Assembly: GCA_907165135.1 (NCBI GenBank)
Contig: OU015569.1
Location: forward strand, 248,001-312,000
Direction: 5' to 3'
Length of the DNA stretch: 64,000 nucleotides
Source: Oikopleura dioica
Taxonomy: Eukaryota > Chordata > Appendicularia > Copelata > Oikopleuridae
Under the pieces are notes generated by a model, which was not told the origin of the DNA, did no database searches, and saw nothing but the letters and a program-made list of their open reading frames with translations. The translations under genes and the position numbers were made by a program. The number at the start of each line of letters is the position of its first letter. Within the stretch, counting starts at the first letter, position 1. Positions 11,966-23,900 of this stretch are shown here, piece by piece.

Positions 11966-12714
11966 ATTCGCCATTTTCCGGACGAAAAAATCAAAATTTC
12001 TGACTCCAATGAAAAATAAAACGCCCAACAAGAATCTACTGTATCAATTCACCAATAAATGCAACTTCTAGCGAAATCATGGTCGATTTCTTGGGAAATG
12101 TTCGAAAAAGAGCTCCACGTTGTAGTTTATGACGTCAGCAGCGCGGGCCAATTGGCGCGGGCGAATTTGAAAGAAAAAGAAGGAAAATCAAAATCGTCGT
12201 CGGAGTGAAACTCAAAATCCGGATCCGAGCAAACAACGCCTAATCCCTTTATTTTCGCTTTCATCTTTTTCGCTGCGCGAATTTTAGATTTTTTAATTTT
12301 ATCGATAATTTTTCATTTCAAAATTATTTTTATAAAGAGAAATTTTAAATTTTAGCTGCTAATAGTGTAATCGTATTATTTTCAAGCTTATTTATTTATT
12401 TCTTAAATATTTTATTAAAAAATTATAAATTTCCGCCAGAAAATATATTTTAGTTTGTTTATTTTCAAATATTTTTGAAGAAGGAAATTAATTTTGAGAA
12501 AGTCGGTCAATTTTAGTTGAAAAATGAAACTGTCGTAAAATTTTTTCACAAAAATGGCGAAAATGATCCCTTTTTTGATGTTTTTGTTTAACTAGAGTGG
12601 CCTGGGGGCGACTCCTTCCCGAGTTTTTAAACCCTACCGGGCTTAAGAAAAATACCAAAAACGACTCATTCTCTTGTTTTTTCCTAGAGTAAGAATTGAA
12701 TTGAATCTTTCAGA

Positions 12715-15700
12715 ATGCCGCTTAGGTTGGACATCCGTCGAGAACTGACCGCTCGAAGCGAACGAGTCAAATCGGTCGATCTTCATCCCACCGAGCCATG
12801 GCTGCTCTGCTCCTTGTATTCCGGACAGGTCCACATTTGGAACACGACCAGTTCTACTCTTATCAAAAACTTTGAAGGTACAGCTGCTTTTTATTTGAAA
12901 AAATGGCAAGAAAATTTAAGAAGAAAGAAAATTAGACCTGCCAAAAGCTCGGAAACCTGTGTAGAAAACCTGACTCAGAGATTGAAGGATCTTTCAGACC
13001 CTGAGTCAGGTTTGCTACACAGGCTTCCGAAACAGGCTCTAGACAGAACAGAGTGTGACAGTAACGTTTCAGTATGCGATCTTCCAGTCAGAGCGGCGAA
13101 ATTCGTGCCAAGAAAGAATTGGGTGGTTTCGGGATCAGACGATATGCATGTGCGCGTTTTCAACTACAACACTCTCGAAAGACAACACGCTTTTGAAGCC
13201 CATTCAGATTATATCAGGCAAGACCGTTTTCAGCTTTTCTTAATTATTTTTTGTTTCCAGATGTATTGCCGTACATCCCTCCCAGCCGTTCATTTTAACT
13301 TCCTCCGACGACATGCTGATCAAACTGTGGGACTGGGAAAAGAAATGGCAGTGCCAGCAAGTGTTCGAGGGCCACACGCACTACGTCATGCAAGTCGTCT
13401 TCAACAGGAAAGACGCGAACACCTTCTGCTCGGCCTCGCTGGATCGAACGCTCAAAGTCTGGCAGCTGGGCTCCAACCAGCCGAATTTCACTCTTGAAGG
13501 GCACGAGAAGGGAGTCAACTGCGTCGACTACTACTCCGGTGGCGACAAGCCTTACCTCATCTCTGGCGCTGACGATCGCCTCGTGAAGATTTGGGACTAC
13601 CAGAACAAGACCTGCGTCCAAACACTCGATGGACACTCACAAAACGTCACAGCAGTCTGCTACCACCCCGAGAAGCCGATCATCATGTCCGGCTCTGAAG
13701 ACGGATCGCTGCGAATCTGGCACTCGAACACTTACCGACTTGAAGACACGCTGAGCTACAATTTGGAGCGCGTCTGGTGCGTCCAGGCGATGAAGGGATC
13801 CAACTCCGTTGCGATCGGTTACGACGAAGGAACCATCCTCATCAAAATGGGAAAAGACGAGCCGGCAGTGACGATGGACGCCAAGGGAAAAATCATCTGG
13901 TCGAGGAACTCCGAGCTCTGCCACGTAAGAAATCAACCACATGGAATTGAAATATGCTCACTTCCATTTTAGACATCTCTGCAAGGCCTTGACTTCAGCA
14001 CAGTCCGCGATGGAGAACGAATCGTCCTTCCCGTCAAAGACGGAAGCGCGGCTGAAATCTTCCCACAAACACTGCAGCACAACGCTAATGGACGATTCGT
14101 CGTCGCATGTGGCGATGGAGAGTACATCATTTACACTTCCATGGCTCTCAGAAACAAAGTAACTGGCTCTTTACCCGTCCGTTCTTTTAATCACCCCTAT
14201 TTTAGGCCTTTGGCAGCGCGCTAGAATTCGTCTGGTCCTACAATGCGGCCGAATTCGCCGTTCGAGAGTCCTCCCAAACCGTCAAAATCCACAACATGAA
14301 CAAGCCCAAAGACGCGAAATCCTTCAAGCCAGAGTTCGGCGCCGACCAGATCTTCACCGGTCCAATTTTGGGCGTCCGCGGCGGCGACTCGCTCGCCTTC
14401 TACAGCTGGGAAGACCAGTCTCTTGTTCGAAGAATCGAAATCGACGCCAAGCAAGTTTTCTGGAGCGAGAACCATGATCTCGTCGCGCTTTGCTCAGATG
14501 AATCTTTCTACGTCTTGAAATACAACGCTGAACACAACGAAGAACCAGATGAGGTCAGGAAAATCATCATTTAATTCAGCTCTAGAACTCCCTTCTTTTA
14601 GGACGGATACCCAGACGCCTTCGAAGTCTTGGGAGAAATCGAAGAAACAGTCAAGACCGGAGTCTGGGTGGGCGACTGCTTCATCTTCACCAACGCGTTG
14701 AACCGACTGAACTACTACGTCGGCGGCGAAATCGTCACAGTGGCTCATTTGGAGAAGCCACTTTATCTCCTCGGTTACCTGCCCGATGTCAACCGAGTCT
14801 TCCTCGCTGATGCGGAGCTCAACGTCATTTCCTACAACGTCGAACTTTCTATTCTTCAGTATCAGGTACGAAAAATAGATCTCTTTCGCAATCAACCTCT
14901 TTAGAACAAAATTTCATCGTGTTTTGTAGACGGCTGTGATGCGCCAAGACTTCGACACTGCCAACGAAGTGCTTCCATCGATTCCAAAATCAGCTAGATC
15001 GCGAGTCGCTCATTTCCTCGAAAAGCAAGGCTTCAAGAAGCAAGCCCTCGCCGTCACCACCGATCCAGAGCATCAATTCGACCTTGCCCTCCAGGTTCTT
15101 TTCTCTCTTTCAGACCCTTTTCCAAGCAAAATTTCAGCTCGGCGAGCTTGACAAAGTCGTCGAAATCGCAAAAGAAATCGACTCCGTTGAAAAGTGGCGA
15201 AGCGTCGCCGATTTGGCGACAAAGAACTGCGAATTAAAACTTGCCTCCGAAGCGCTTCGAAAAGCAAAGGATCATGGAGGTCTTCTCCTTCTCGCCACCA
15301 GCGCTGGTGATGCCCAAGCGGTCACCAATCTCGCCAACGGTCAGTCTCATCCTTTCTTTATTTCCTAACCATTTTTCAGACGCCGAAGCAGAAGGAAAAT
15401 TCAACGTCGCCTTCTTGAGCCACATGCTTACCGGCAATTTGACGGCTTGTTTGAACCTGCTTCTTTCTGCCAACAGACTTCCAGAAGCCGCCATGTTCTG
15501 CAGAACTTACCTGCCGTCCGAAGCTCAACGAGTCACTACTCTTTGGAAAGGTAATCAGTCTGATGTTTTTCTTTCTCTATTTTTTCTTTGTTCAGAAAGC
15601 TTATCCGGAAAACACGCAGAAGCGATCGCGGAGCCGGAGAAGTACGCAAATCTTTTTGGCGAATATGAAGACTCACTTAGAGCGGAAAAATATTACAACG

Positions 15701-15983
15701 AGGTGGGGAAAGGTTTATAAAAGTGGGTTCAAAATGGGTTTAGAACAAAACGAGGGAATTTGCTTCTGAGTACCCGGAAATGACGGCGATTACGGAGCGC
15801 GATTTGATCGAGGAATCGATAGGAATGGAGATCGAGGAAGACGAGCAACAGGAAGAAGAAGAGGAAGAAGCTGCTGCCGATGAGGAGGAGGAAGAAGAAG
15901 TAGAAGAAACCAGTGTTGGAAACGAAGCTGCAGATGAATCAGGAAGCGATCATAATTCTTTCTCGGTGAATGACTCGGACTGA
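12715..15983 (+). CDS. COPB2: Coatomer subunit beta' (COPB2)
   Basis: Beta'-COP is part of the COPI coat that returns cargo from Golgi to ER and binds dilysine signals through its N-terminal propeller. Eleven exons: 12715-12877, 13073-13217, 13261-13924, 13973-14158, 14206-14553, 14602-14865, 14930-15094, 15138-15339, 15380-15550, 15596-15702, 15744-15983. They sum to 885 codons, close to the family's ~900 residues. WD repeats fill the first half: [69 protein letters not shown]. The TPR-like second half includes [16 protein letters not shown]. Intron 2 (13218-13260) is GC-AG, and the Arg codon across it is intact. Intron 1 holds a hairpin repeat. The start follows a TTTCAG/A acceptor, which suggests trans-splicing. 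The tail is a poly-Glu run instead of the usual LELELDN-type end. Confidence 0.97.
12948..13036. repeat. Family A hairpin in COPB2 intron 1
   Basis: Arms AGCTCGGAAACCTGTGTAGA and CCTGACTCAG, inverted as CCTGAGTCAGG then CTACACAGGCTTCC. The copy is about 90 bp with a short loop. Confidence 0.92.
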
Positions 15984-16073
15984 ACTGCCTCTTTCTTCCT
16001 TTTTTCCGTTTAGAAAAAAAATAATCAGCGAAAACTTTAACTTCAAGACGCGAGTTTGTGCAATATAAATATA

Positions 16074-16079
16074 AATAAA
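16074..16079 (+). terminator. Polyadenylation signal AATAAA after COPB2
   Basis: AATAAA about 90 nt after the COPB2 stop codon. Confidence 0.6.
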
Positions 16080-16650
16080 CCTGTTCTTAAAAATTTCAAT
16101 GAACCACTTCCTCTATTCCCATTCTTTTAAAAACGCAATAAACGAAAAACGTATCTATTTATCTACCACTTTGATATTTCTTAATAAATATTAATATTTT
16201 AAACTTTTAAGCGGTGTCTGTACAAAATAAACGCTTTTCTATTTCATCCCTTTTTTTCTATGCTCTCAGGGTTCGAATACGCGCCTTCAGCAAGCTGGAA
16301 TCATTAGTAGATACAGTTATTAGTTTTCATTATGACTCAGAGGGCGCGAAAGAGCTAGCTGCTTTGAAAGGTAGCAATTGATTACCTTATAGACCGAATA
16401 CGGCTTTCTGATTGGCTCCACAGCAGAAATGCTTTTTGAGCCAATCAGATGGCTTTATTCAGTCCACAAGCCAATCAAAAGTCACCCTATGAAGCAAAAT
16501 GCCTACCACAATCTTACTGTATCTAAAAATGATCCAGAACTGTAGGTTTTCGAACCCTGGTTGCTAGTTTGGTGTTTTATTCTTGGTGATTCTTGAGTTG
16601 TTGATTATCAAATCAACGATTGAATTGTTGATTACTTTTTATGATCGAAA

Positions 16651-16824
16651 ATGAAAGACGCCAAAGCAGCTGAAACGAACCAAAGCGAGAGCTCAAACCA
16701 AGCCTCCCCGGCCGAGATCATCTCCGATTCCGAAGTCGCCGCGCTAGAAGCCGAGCTAGACAACATCGACGTCAACGAAGATGACGTCGACGACCTTGAC
16801 TCCGAAGATCTTGACTTTGAGTAA
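16651..16824 (+). CDS. 57-residue acidic ORF resembling the COPB2 C-terminal tail
   Basis: The ORF reads MKDAKAAETNQSESS and later EVAALEAELDNIDVNEDD, ending in EDLDFE. Beta'-COP proteins of other animals end in a similar acidic LELEVDLDNLELEDID-type segment, which is missing from the exon that terminates the COPB2 model at 15983. It may be an alternative last exon of COPB2, reached for example from the weak donor near 15917 to the acceptor GCAG at 16671, which keeps phase. Or it may be a separate small gene. An AATAAA follows at 16851. The link to COPB2 is inference. Confidence 0.55.
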   Translation: MKDAKAAETNQSESSNQASPAEIISDSEVAALEAELDNIDVNEDDVDDLDSEDLDFE

Positions 16825-16850
16825 ATCCACCTTCGTCTCGCTCCATTTTT

Positions 16851-16856
16851 AATAAA
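16851..16856 (+). terminator. Polyadenylation signal AATAAA after the small acidic ORF
   Basis: AATAAA 26 nt after the TAA of the 57-residue ORF, supporting real 3' end formation there. Confidence 0.5.
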
Positions 16857-17069
16857 AATAAGTAACGAATTTTTCTTGTGCCGCTCGTCTTCTTTTCTCC
16901 CTTTTTTAAAAAAGTCACAGTTCCTATTTTTTTGTGTTTAGCGAATCCAAAATTTTAAGTTGAAGCTGAAATTCCTTTTCAGCTCGTTTTAGTTACAATT
17001 TGTCTTCTTGTCCATACATCCAACAACATAACTATGTGCAATCATCATCATTTCTTTTTAACTCTATCT

Positions 17070-17176
17070 CAGCTGGGCCCGGCAGCCTGTGTAGAAAACC
17101 TGAGTCAGGTTCTGAACAGCTCAGATCTCTTCAGAACCTGACTCAGGTTTTCAACACAGGTTGTCGAGCCCAGAGA
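17070..17176. repeat. Family A hairpin
   Basis: CTGGGCCCGGCAGCCTGTGT and CCTGAGTCAGG on the left, inverted as CCTGACTCAGG and ACACAGGTTGTCGAGCCCAG on the right. Spacer between the COPB2 region and Orai. Confidence 0.92.
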
Positions 17177-17591
17177 ATCTCACACACAGTATTTGAATAG
17201 TTAATCTACTTCCGAGCGTATAGACCGATTTCGGCGTTCTCTAGAATCCCGTTATCAGTAATTCCATTTTATCATAACTTCAACGGAAGAATGCAATATC
17301 AAATACATCACGCTCAAAAACGTTTTTTTTTTCGCGAATATACCCATCGATAAAAATATTTAACAACTTCCAGCAGTCTCAAGAGCCCTCCCTTTTTTCC
17401 CAAACTTACCTATTAGATGACATTTTCTCAATTTGAGCTGGAAGTTTTATTTAAAAAAATCTTCTGTACAATCACTTTTTTCACTTTGAAAGGATTCGGT
17501 GATTTCCAATTTCGTTTTGGCAAGTTTTATTATTTATTACTACTATTCTATTTCTGTGTTCTTATTTACTAGAATAAAGCAATATTTAACA

Positions 17592-18015
17592 CTCTCGTTC
17601 GCTGGGCTAGGCAACCTTTGTGGAAAAGCTGAGTCCGGGTCTGAAGCTTCTCAAATCAAAAGCTGAGACTTTTCATTTGAGCTCTTTCAGACCCTGACTC
17701 AGGTTTTCTACAACTTTGATGCTTGATTGAAGCAAAAATCGAGCACAGCTCGGCAAGCTGTGTAAAAAAACCTGAGTCAGGGTCTGAAATATCTCAAATG
17801 AAAGATTCTTTCAATTGTTTGCGTTACTTCAGACCCTGACTCAGGTTTTCTACACAGGTTGCCGAGCACAGCTCAGTTTTTGCTTCAATCAAGCATCAAA
17901 GTTGCAGAAAATCTGAGTCAGGGTCTGAAAGATCTCAAATAAAAAGTCGCAGCTTTTGATTTGAGATGCTTCTGACCCTGACTCAGGTTTTCCCCACAGG
18001 TTGCCGAGCACAGCT
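17592..18015. repeat. Cluster of three family A hairpins in a larger palindrome
   Basis: Three core hairpins lie end to end. The middle one (about 17752-17868) is enclosed by unique inverted arms containing TTTGATGCTTGATTGAAGC and its reverse complement. Flanking hairpins share those arm sequences. Confidence 0.9.
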
Positions 18016-18119
18016 TCAATCAAGCATCAAAAAGTTTATGAATAATTTCGTTGCAGCGCTTTTTGCAGCTAATTCGACTTTTTGAAAAGAAGAGTCTTTT
18101 CAAGAAATGAATTCAGAAA

Positions 18120-20462
18120 ATGGAGAGCAATACGGGGGAGTTTATGCTTTCCGCTCGAGATAACTGCAGAGCAGAGAATGGATCCGACCACGATTTGAGC
18201 GCCGCCAACTCGGAAATGATTTACAGAGTTTTTTATTCAAAAGGTAACAGGTTTTTCGTTTTTGGGATTTTATTGAGTAAGAGGCAGATGTTCCAACAAC
18301 TAGCAATAGGCTATACAGATATTATTGTGTTCATTTTATGCAAAATAAATTCAGATAGATAACTGTAAGCAAAAGGCAAAATTCAATTGAAATACGTAGT
18401 CGAAATTCGCATAAAAGCAACATTTTTTAGTACAGAAACGAGTATTTAGGTATTTCGAATATCATTTTATTCATTTTCTATATCTAACCATGCAGAACCT
18501 GCTTTTCGATTAGCCACGCAATTTTTTTAGATTTCATTTTATTTTTGCTTAGATTTCGAGATCCGACTCCGCTTAAATCACCCCAAATCGAGGTCATCAA
18601 AAGAGGCAGCATACTACTCTACTATTAGCCTACCCTACAAAATGCTACCTCCGATTATTTATCCGCCCAACTTTTTTGACCCACTTTTTTAAAGCAAAAT
18701 TTGCGTTTCTTTCAAGCCAGAATTATGCAGTAAAATATTCAAACAACTTGAGCTAATCGACCTATTGCGGTTCGCTACGTAAACTCTTATCAGTACTTCT
18801 CTCTTTTTGTCTTTTTTGCCTGAAGACCGAAAATTTGGAATATGGTTTTGCGAGTAAATCAAGAGAGAATTTTTTTTGAAAGTATTTTATTTTCAGATAA
18901 TTTTAATTTGGTGGCATATTTCTACTTCACGCCTTATGAATTCGTAGATATTAACGATTCCATTTTATTCACTGATTTTGGTTTTCACGGAAGTGGCTTA
19001 GAAATCAGAACTGTGACGAAGAAAAATCAAAATTTGGTTCCATTTTATATTTTTTCCATTCCGAGGAATCGGCGGCCAGTTAAATATCCCAAAAACTAAG
19101 TCAACAAGCCATTCATTTTTATTATTTCTTTTGTTTCTTTGAAAATCATGAAGTACCCAAAAAACAGGTCAAAAAGTGCTAGTTAATTTGTCGATGCTAA
19201 ATGAAAAGGGCCCGAGTATTTGATGAACGATCAACTTTTTGTTCCCAAATCTTCAATAAAAACGATTCTTTTTTTAGCAAAGTTAAAAGCGATCGCGCAG
19301 ACAAGTGCCCTCCTCGCCGGTTTCGCCATGGTGGCCATGGTAGAAGTAACCCTCGACAATGTGCGTTTTCTAGCGCTTTCTTCCTTCTTATCCCTTTTTA
19401 GGCAGTTCCGTATCCTTCAATCCTCCTGGTTCTCTTTTCTTGCGTTACTACTCTACTCGTCATTGTCCATCTTTTCTCGCTTATGATCGGTAAGTTGGAT
19501 AGCTAGGGTCGAGAATCCGCTTGCGGCTTCGAGACATAATATGAAATAGCCGCGCTTCAATCTCAAGTAGCATGTTGAATCGCGGCTTTTTCGGTCTTTT
19601 TCTTGATATTATCGTTTTCAAAGCCGCTGCGCGGCTTTAATTATCCATATTGTGTCTCGAAGCCGCAAGCGGCTTCTCGACTTTCGTCTGTATTAAAGTA
19701 GCTGCTCTTCTTTTTCCTCATTTTTAAAATTCCAAATTCCAGCGACGTGTATTCTTCCGAACATCGAAGCCGCAGTGGGCATCCGCAAATGGTCGAGTTC
19801 TCCGCACAACAAGTTCAAATCTCAAATCGAAGTGGCGTGGATTCTCTCAACTGGTTTCGGCCTGGTACTTTTCCTCATAGAAGTGGCTCTTCTGATTTGG
19901 ATCAAGTTCTGGACCATCATGGATCATGGAAGCCCGAGCGTCGAGGAAACGACCGACGATACTCCTCCCACGACGATAGAGCCAGAATCGGACTTGCCGA
20001 ACAACAATCCTTCGCACAGAGGGGCAATGCTAGCGGCGATCATTGCTTCTGTCGCGTTTCTAGTGCCAGGCGGCATTGCCTTCGTCTACTTTGGCGCCAG
20101 TTTTTACAGGTTAGAAATTCTCTGATTTTTTTTTTCGAAAAAAATAAGGAAGTTTTTGAACTTTTTCTTTGTTTGCTCGATTCATTTATGAAAGAGAGAG
20201 ATAGTGACATAATGTCACTGACATTTGCATGAGTATTTGCTTGAATTGGTGATTTTTAAGTGTTTTTTTTAGTAAACTAGCGAACCACGCGAGGGAAATA
20301 AGAATGTCCGAAATGGACAAGATTCACGAAAAACGCCTTTTGCTCGATGGAGAAGGAATCGGGGAAGGGAGGATTTCAAACGCTTCTCTCTATTCTTTCA
20401 AGGAATGGTTTTCATCAGTCTATCTCTATTTCGATTTATCGACAGAGAATGAAACCGAATAA
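18120..20462 (+). CDS. ORAI: Orai calcium release-activated channel subunit
   Basis: Orai forms the pore of the store-operated Ca2+ channel opened by STIM. Exons: 18120-18243, 19278-19360, 19402-19489, 19743-20109, 20273-20462; 283 residues, about the size of vertebrate Orai. The pore helix reads AKLKAIAQTSALLAGFAMVA then MVEVTLDN, keeping the selectivity-filter Glu in VEV. Span two is SILLVLFSCVTTLLVIVHLF, followed by LMIATCILPNIEA, span three with STGFGLVLFLIEVALLIW (conserved Glu), and span four AAIIASVAFLVPGGIAFVYF. The C-terminal STIM-binding helix is EIRMSEMDKIHEKRL. The residue matching human ORAI1 Arg91 is Gln here. The ATG follows TTCAG/AAA. Intron 3 contains a GC-rich hairpin and intron 1 is about 1 kb with dispersed repeats. 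Confidence 0.96.
18540..18720. repeat. Dispersed intronic repeat, copy in Orai intron 1
   Basis: Shares an ordered set of short blocks (CATTTTATTTTTG, CGAGGTCA.CAAAAG, TTTTTTGACCCACTTTTTTA, AAATTTGCGTTTCTTTCAAG) with 26440-26600. No coding potential seen. Confidence 0.6.
19508..19686. repeat. Family C hairpin (GAAGCCGCAAGCGGCTTC) in Orai intron 3
   Basis: Outer arms GTCGAGAATCCGCTTGCGGC and GCCGCAAGCGGCTTCTCGAC are inverted. Inner arms are AAATAGCCGCG and CGCGGCTTT. Related hairpins lie at 35620-35722 and 37485-37590. Confidence 0.88.
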
Positions 20463-20957
20463 AAAGTCTGCAGAGCAAAACTTGAAAATCGTCTGAAAAT
20501 TGCCGATTGTCGATTTTTTCTATTTCTGTTTCTAATTTAAAAATTTTCAAAAATTTCGTTCTTGATCCTGTTTCCTACAAAATCCGCAAAGTTCCTCTTT
20601 CTACCTCCTGGAATCGAAAACTCACTCATTTCCGATTCAATTCTGATTTCATTTCTTCCGATTCTCTTTGCCAACTCCTCTTCAAGTCCGTGTTTCTACT
20701 GTAGAACTATTGAACTGTACATAAAGACATTCTAGCCTACTACTGTATTGTTTATTTTGTAAAGAATGATGATTATTAATTATTTTATTTTCAAAAACGC
20801 GCTCGTACTTAAAAAAAAGCTAATTTCTTTCATTTTCCAATTTTATACTTCAATTTTAACAGTTCAAAAATTCACAAAAACTAAAGATCTAAAAAAGCAT
20901 TCGCCTCCACCGTCTCATAAATCGTTATCGCCCTTGTTTACTCGTGTTGCTCTTCAG
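20463..20957. other. Spacer between Orai and ALG9
   Basis: AT-rich, with no gene or repeat that I can support. The ALG9 start codon immediately follows TTGCTCTTCAG at its right edge. Confidence 0.5.
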
Positions 20958-23900
20958 ATGCCCGTGCCCAAACAGCCGTGTCCAGTTAGACAAAGAAAGT
21001 TCGGCGTTGTAGGTAAAAAAAAAGCAGCAGCTCTTGAATCTTAATTTCTAAAAAAGCGATTTTGAAGATAAAATCGCGCCGCAAGAGAGTGACGACGAAG
21101 ACGATCGAAAGCCCTTTCCTTCTGGACCAAATAATGCGCAGACCTCCACTATAGACGGTAATTAAACCTGTATTCCAAGTTAACTTACCTACTGAAACCC
21201 TTATTTTTTTGTACCAAGAGCTCAAGCATTTATATATCTCTGCTGATCTTTTCTTTTGGATTTAATATAGGAACAACCTTATTTTCTTTGAAAGAAAAAG
21301 ACGACAAAACTCTAGGGTCTGTTTGATATCACAGAGGTCATTTTATAATTTATTTCAATAGTTACAGGTAATAGTATTCTTTGATAAACCGTACGCAGTC
21401 TCCAACCTGGGGATCCTTTTGCTTAAGGAAAATTCGGTTTTCATTTTAAAAGTTTAATCAAGATAATTTGTTTTTGTCAAATAGCAATTATTTTCACTGA
21501 TATTTCTCTCCCCGAAAAAATGATTTTTTGTTGGTGTTGATCGTAAATGCAAAGTTATCGCTGCTACGGGTTATCAATTTCATTTAATGAGTTATTGCTT
21601 CTTTTATTAATTTTTCTAACTAACAGTTATAGTAAAAATATTTTCCAAAAATAAAGGTCAAGCTCAAGTAACAGACAAGTGTTTGCGTATTTTTAAAGTA
21701 CGGAAAACAGTTAAAAATCATGCCAGACATCATAAAGCGTTCATTTAAAAGTTCTTTCATATTTTTAAATTTAATTAATTAATATCATGGGAAGTTCCCA
21801 TGATAGTTCCCATTGGGAACAACAAATAGTGAGTGTCGTGAATTCGACCAAAGTAGGTTGGTTTTGTTATAAAATCACTACGTCCAAGGTGCCATTCGGA
21901 GATCATTTTAAGTATTTTGCTTATTTTTCTCTATCATTTCGAGCCTCTGCGCTGGAAAAGCGCTTCTACCAGACGGGGATCGTAAATGGAGAGTTATCGC
22001 CGCTACGGGCCATCAATTTTATTTCAAGAGTTATTGCTCCCTCTGCCCCAATAAATCTTTTGACTACAACAAGTAAGGGGATCACTACGCTATCCCTAAA
22101 GCGAGGAAAAAGCTTAATCTCGATGTCCATCCCCTAAATTCATCGGTTAATTGATCGATTGATTATTTCGTGTTTTAGATCCAAATGCTGCCAGCGGAGA
22201 TCAAGGAAAAAGCACCTTTAAAATTTTACTCACTGCCTCCCTCTTTTCTGTAAGTACCCAAAGCTTTGAATCAACGTTAGAATAACCTGCTTTTCTAGGT
22301 ATTTCTGAATGGCATCAACGATTGCGACGAAACGTTCAACTATTGGGAGCCTCTGTACTATTTGATCAAAGGAGGGGGGTTCCAGACTTGGGAGTACTCG
22401 CCGGAATATGGACTCAGGAGTTGGTTCTATATTCTTTGCCATGGGCTTTGGTCGCTTTTCTTGGTAAGAACACAGAAACAAGGATATAGAATAATAAAGT
22501 TTGAGATGTATTTATTTTCATTTTTTCATTTTCGAGGCATTTTGATGCTTTTTTTTTTATGGGATATTGAATAAACTTCATTTTTTTGGTTTTTTCTCAG
22601 AAATTTGTGGTACGTTCATTGATGCGGAAGCTGTTGATTTCATTTTATTCTTCTATTTCTCCACAGTGTAAGGAATTTCGCAGGAGTATGAATAACAATC
22701 GAAGGGATGTATCTATTTTCAGGTTTCCAGATTCACGCGCTATGCTGCATTTACTGTATCATCCAAAATCACAGTCTTTATGGAGAAGGAATACCTTTCC
22801 TTTTTGATTTCATTTTCGTAGACGCAAAAAAAAAATCCCGCGATGCCTTTTTATATCCCAAAAACGAAGGCAATAAAACATCAGCTAATTTGTCTAGCCT
22901 AAATAATAAACGCTCCGAAAAAGTCTTCGATGTATTCTTTGCCTGTCTTATTTGATTGACTCACTTTTCCGAGAAAATCTAACATTTCTATTTGTAGCCG
23001 ACTTCGATCATTCCGCCGCCGATGTTTTTCTTCTTCCTTCGCCTCATTCTCGGCGTCGTCTGTGCCTGCTGTCAATTGTGGCTTTGCGAGTCGATACAGG
23101 TCGTTTTCGGTGGAAATGTGGCGAACATTTGGCTCTGGCTGACTTGCCTCTCCGCTGGCAACTTTATCTCCGCCACAGCTTTTCTTCCTTCGTCCACGTG
23201 CATGTATTTGACGTGTTTATGGATGGGCTTCTGGCTCCGAAGCAAGTACAACTGGGCCGTCTACGTCGGCGCTTTCAGCGCCCTGTTCTCCTGGCCATTT
23301 TCCGTTGCTCTGGGAATCCCGCTGGCGATCGACTGTCTTTTGAAGAAGAAAAAGCTGACGACCTTCGTCTACTACTGCATCGAAAGTTTCATCATCATCA
23401 ACTTGGTGATCGTGGCCTTTGACTGGTGGTTCTATGGAACGCCCAAGCTCGCCTGGCTCAATATCTTGACCTACAACGTTTTCTCGTCAAAGGGGCCTGA
23501 TTTGTATGGAACAGAACCGATTTCCTATTATTTGAAAAACCTGACGATCAACTTTGGCCCAGCCTGGATTCTCGGGCTGTTTTCTCTGCCGATTCTCGTC
23601 CTTTCCGAGTGGACAATTTCAAAGTTCGTCAAGCACTACCAGCCGGTTTATGACCTTGGTCTCTGGTTCCTCTCCCCGCTTTACTGCTGGATCCTCGTCT
23701 TTTTCTTCCAGGCGCACAAGGAAGAACGCTTCCTCTTCCCGATGTATCCCTGTCTCACCCTGGCGACGGCAGTGGCGATCGGATCGATTCAAAAAGTCTA
23801 CGCCGCGGTCTTGTTCAAAAAGCTGAAGATTCCGTTCATCGCGATCGGCTACGCAGCCCTCATCGTCACCGGCATTTTCGGTTTTTCCCGGCTTTGCGCT

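Larger units (their letters stand above)
8951..12714. other. Repeat-rich spacer between divergent prominin and COPB2
   Basis: No convincing gene. 8990-9400 is less AT-rich and could contain the prominin 5' region. The rest is dominated by hairpin repeats (9467-9745, 10165-10207, 11070-11965). ORFs overlapping these are repeat arms. Confidence 0.6.

Noticed and set aside
15703..15743. TAA after GKGL as the COPB2 stop
   Set aside because: It lies in a GT-AG intron; splicing restores the frame into the last exon.
17592..18015. CRISPR-like array of repeated units
   Set aside because: The units are inverted hairpins with unequal spacing in an intron-rich animal genome, not direct repeats with uniform spacers.
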